Below are positions 63,379 to 64,000 of a stretch of DNA of 64,000 nucleotides, in pieces. Positions within the stretch are counted from its first letter, which is position 1. Each line of letters begins with the position of its first letter. The DNA comes from Leptospira_A sp046736045 (GTDB lineage: Bacteria; Spirochaetota; Leptospiria; Leptospirales; Leptospiraceae): contig NZ_CP177134.1 of NCBI RefSeq assembly GCF_046736045.1, positions 2,294,001 through 2,358,000 on the forward strand. Direction: 5' to 3'. Below the pieces are notes generated by a model. That model had not been told where the DNA came from. It saw nothing but the letters and a program-made list of their open reading frames with translations, and did not search any database. The translations under genes were made by a program, and so were the position numbers.

Positions 63379-63791
63379 AACAGCAGATTTATTTAGATTC
63401 GGATGTGATCATTGACTATTTATACGCAAGGGAACCTTTTTTTCAGGAATCTGTTAGGTTATTTACCTTAATTGAAAAACAAACAATCAAAGCTTCCATT
63501 TCTTCATTAATCATTTGGAATATTTATTATATACTTTCAAGGTATACAAATATAAAAACGGCAAGAGAGTTGATTAAAGACTTTAGAAGTCTTGTTGATA
63601 TAATTCCCATCGATGATAAAATCATCGACTTAGGTTTAAATTCTCCAATAAAAGACTTTGAAGATTCGATACAATTTTTCGCGGCCAAATCCGGGAAGAT
63701 CAAATACATCATCACCAGAAATAAAAAAGATTATCCTTCCGAAGGAATCATGGCTTTGAGTCCGAAAGAGTTTCTCAAAATCATTGAATGA
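63375..63791 (+). CDS. PIN-domain toxin (VapC-like ribonuclease)
   Basis: A 138-residue PIN domain. Acidic residues expected at the metal site are D8 and D14 in YLDSDVIIDYL, and the acidic DFEDSIQFFAA segment later (about residues 96-106). The motif IITRNKKDY near the end is typical of this subgroup. PIN toxins cleave RNA when freed from the antitoxin. The middle Glu of many VapC proteins is Asn here (LIIWNIYYIL), as in many PIN proteins of this DUF6364-linked group as I recall. It looks intact. Confidence 0.87.
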   Translation: MKQQIYLDSDVIIDYLYAREPFFQESVRLFTLIEKQTIKASISSLIIWNIYYILSRYTNIKTARELIKDFRSLVDIIPIDDKIIDLGLNSPIKDFEDSIQFFAAKSGKIKYIITRNKKDYPSEGIMALSPKEFLKIIE

Positions 63792-63811
63792 ACAATTCAT
63801 TCTCTTTCTTC

Positions 63812-63827
63812 CGCGAATAGCTTCGCG
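63812..63827 (+). terminator. Weak hairpin after the toxin gene
   Basis: CGCGAA (63812-63817) and TTCGCG (63822-63827) pair around TAGC, 21 bases after the toxin stop. A T run follows only about ten bases later, so this is a weak terminator candidate. Confidence 0.4.
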
Positions 63828-63860
63828 TAAGACTATCTTTTTTATTCCACCTTTTATTTG

Positions 63861-64000
63861 TTATTTGGTAAATAAATGTTCCAATTTATCGAATTGTTGG
63901 TTCCAGCCCATCGTTGCAAATAGTTTCATAATGAGTGGAATTCCCGCTTCTACTACGGTGACCTGGGTTTTGCCGTCCAGCTCTTTGAATTCGACTGTTA
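63861..64000 (-). CDS. SRPBCC (AHSA1/START-like) protein, C-terminal part, truncated by window end
   Basis: Read on the minus strand, the open frame enters at the window edge and ends with TAA at 63863-63861. The visible 45 residues include TVEFKELDGKTQVTV and LFATMGWNQQFDKLEHLF. The MGW..(S/Q).DKLE helix near the end is characteristic of AHSA1-type SRPBCC proteins, which bind small hydrophobic ligands in a helix-grip fold. The upstream part lies outside the window. Confidence 0.75.
   Translation of the reverse strand, partial: TVEFKELDGKTQVTVVEAGIPLIMKLFATMGWNQQFDKLEHLFTK

Noticed and set aside
1..64000. CRISPR array, prophage, IS element or rRNA
   Set aside because: No regularly spaced repeats, phage structural genes, transposase or ribosomal RNA sequence was seen on either strand.

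Overview
The window looks like chromosome of a Leptospira species, by eye near 40% G+C and probably from the saprophytic side of the genus (inference, not tested). Pointers are the spirochaete flagellar collar protein FlbB next to FliJ, many lipoproteins with relaxed spirochaetal lipoboxes, DUF1554 and chitobiase-C-type repeats in one very large lipoprotein, a conserved leptospiral zinc-ribbon-like protein, and a MurA with Asp in place of the fosfomycin-target Cys. No phage, IS element, rRNA operon or CRISPR array was seen.

Layout. 1-2.4 kb: end of a FapA-type gene, two small leptospiral genes, then remA-gmk. 2.4-8.2 kb: flagellar flbB, fliJ and fliI on the minus strand, with a large histidine kinase/receiver/SpoIIE-phosphatase gene on the plus strand between fliJ and fliI. 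8.3-16.7 kb: a lipoprotein, the zinc-ribbon-like gene, a ferredoxin-murA pair, a membrane protein, a lipoprotein, a NagZ-type glycosidase and a DUF3095 protein. 16.7-21.0 kb: a 1431-residue repeat lipoprotein. 21.2-26.3 kb: SGNH esterase, tenA, tRNA-Gly, then tig-clpP-clpX. 26.4-30.5 kb: tatA-tatC with a degenerate phosphatase-like gene, then a hybrid histidine kinase whose ATP-binding domain looks dead. 30.5-34.6 kb: hydrolase, PCuAC and Sco copper chaperones, M3 oligopeptidase. 35-40 kb: ArnT-like glycosyltransferase, PHP-domain protein and a FecR/lipoprotein cluster.

40.4-53.4 kb is one eight-gene plus-strand operon: TolC-like channel, three lipoproteins (Ig-like, unknown, TPR), a Yip1-like membrane protein, a long periplasmic adaptor and two RND permeases. 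The first permease keeps one proton-relay Asp and the second appears to have none. This is the best candidate for an unusual, possibly undescribed machine. 53.5-64 kb: DUF2625 protein, glycosyltransferase, two tandem chemoreceptors, an outer-membrane channel, a CitE-like lyase, a PIN-type toxin-antitoxin pair with a clear promoter/operator, and the end of an SRPBCC gene.

The gene-poor gaps hold two dispersed repeat families. Family B (three copies, span 103-105 bp between outer arms) has stems that differ between copies but stay complementary, as expected of a structured RNA or DNA element. Family A (three copies) is a G-rich/C-rich element that could form two mutually exclusive hairpins.
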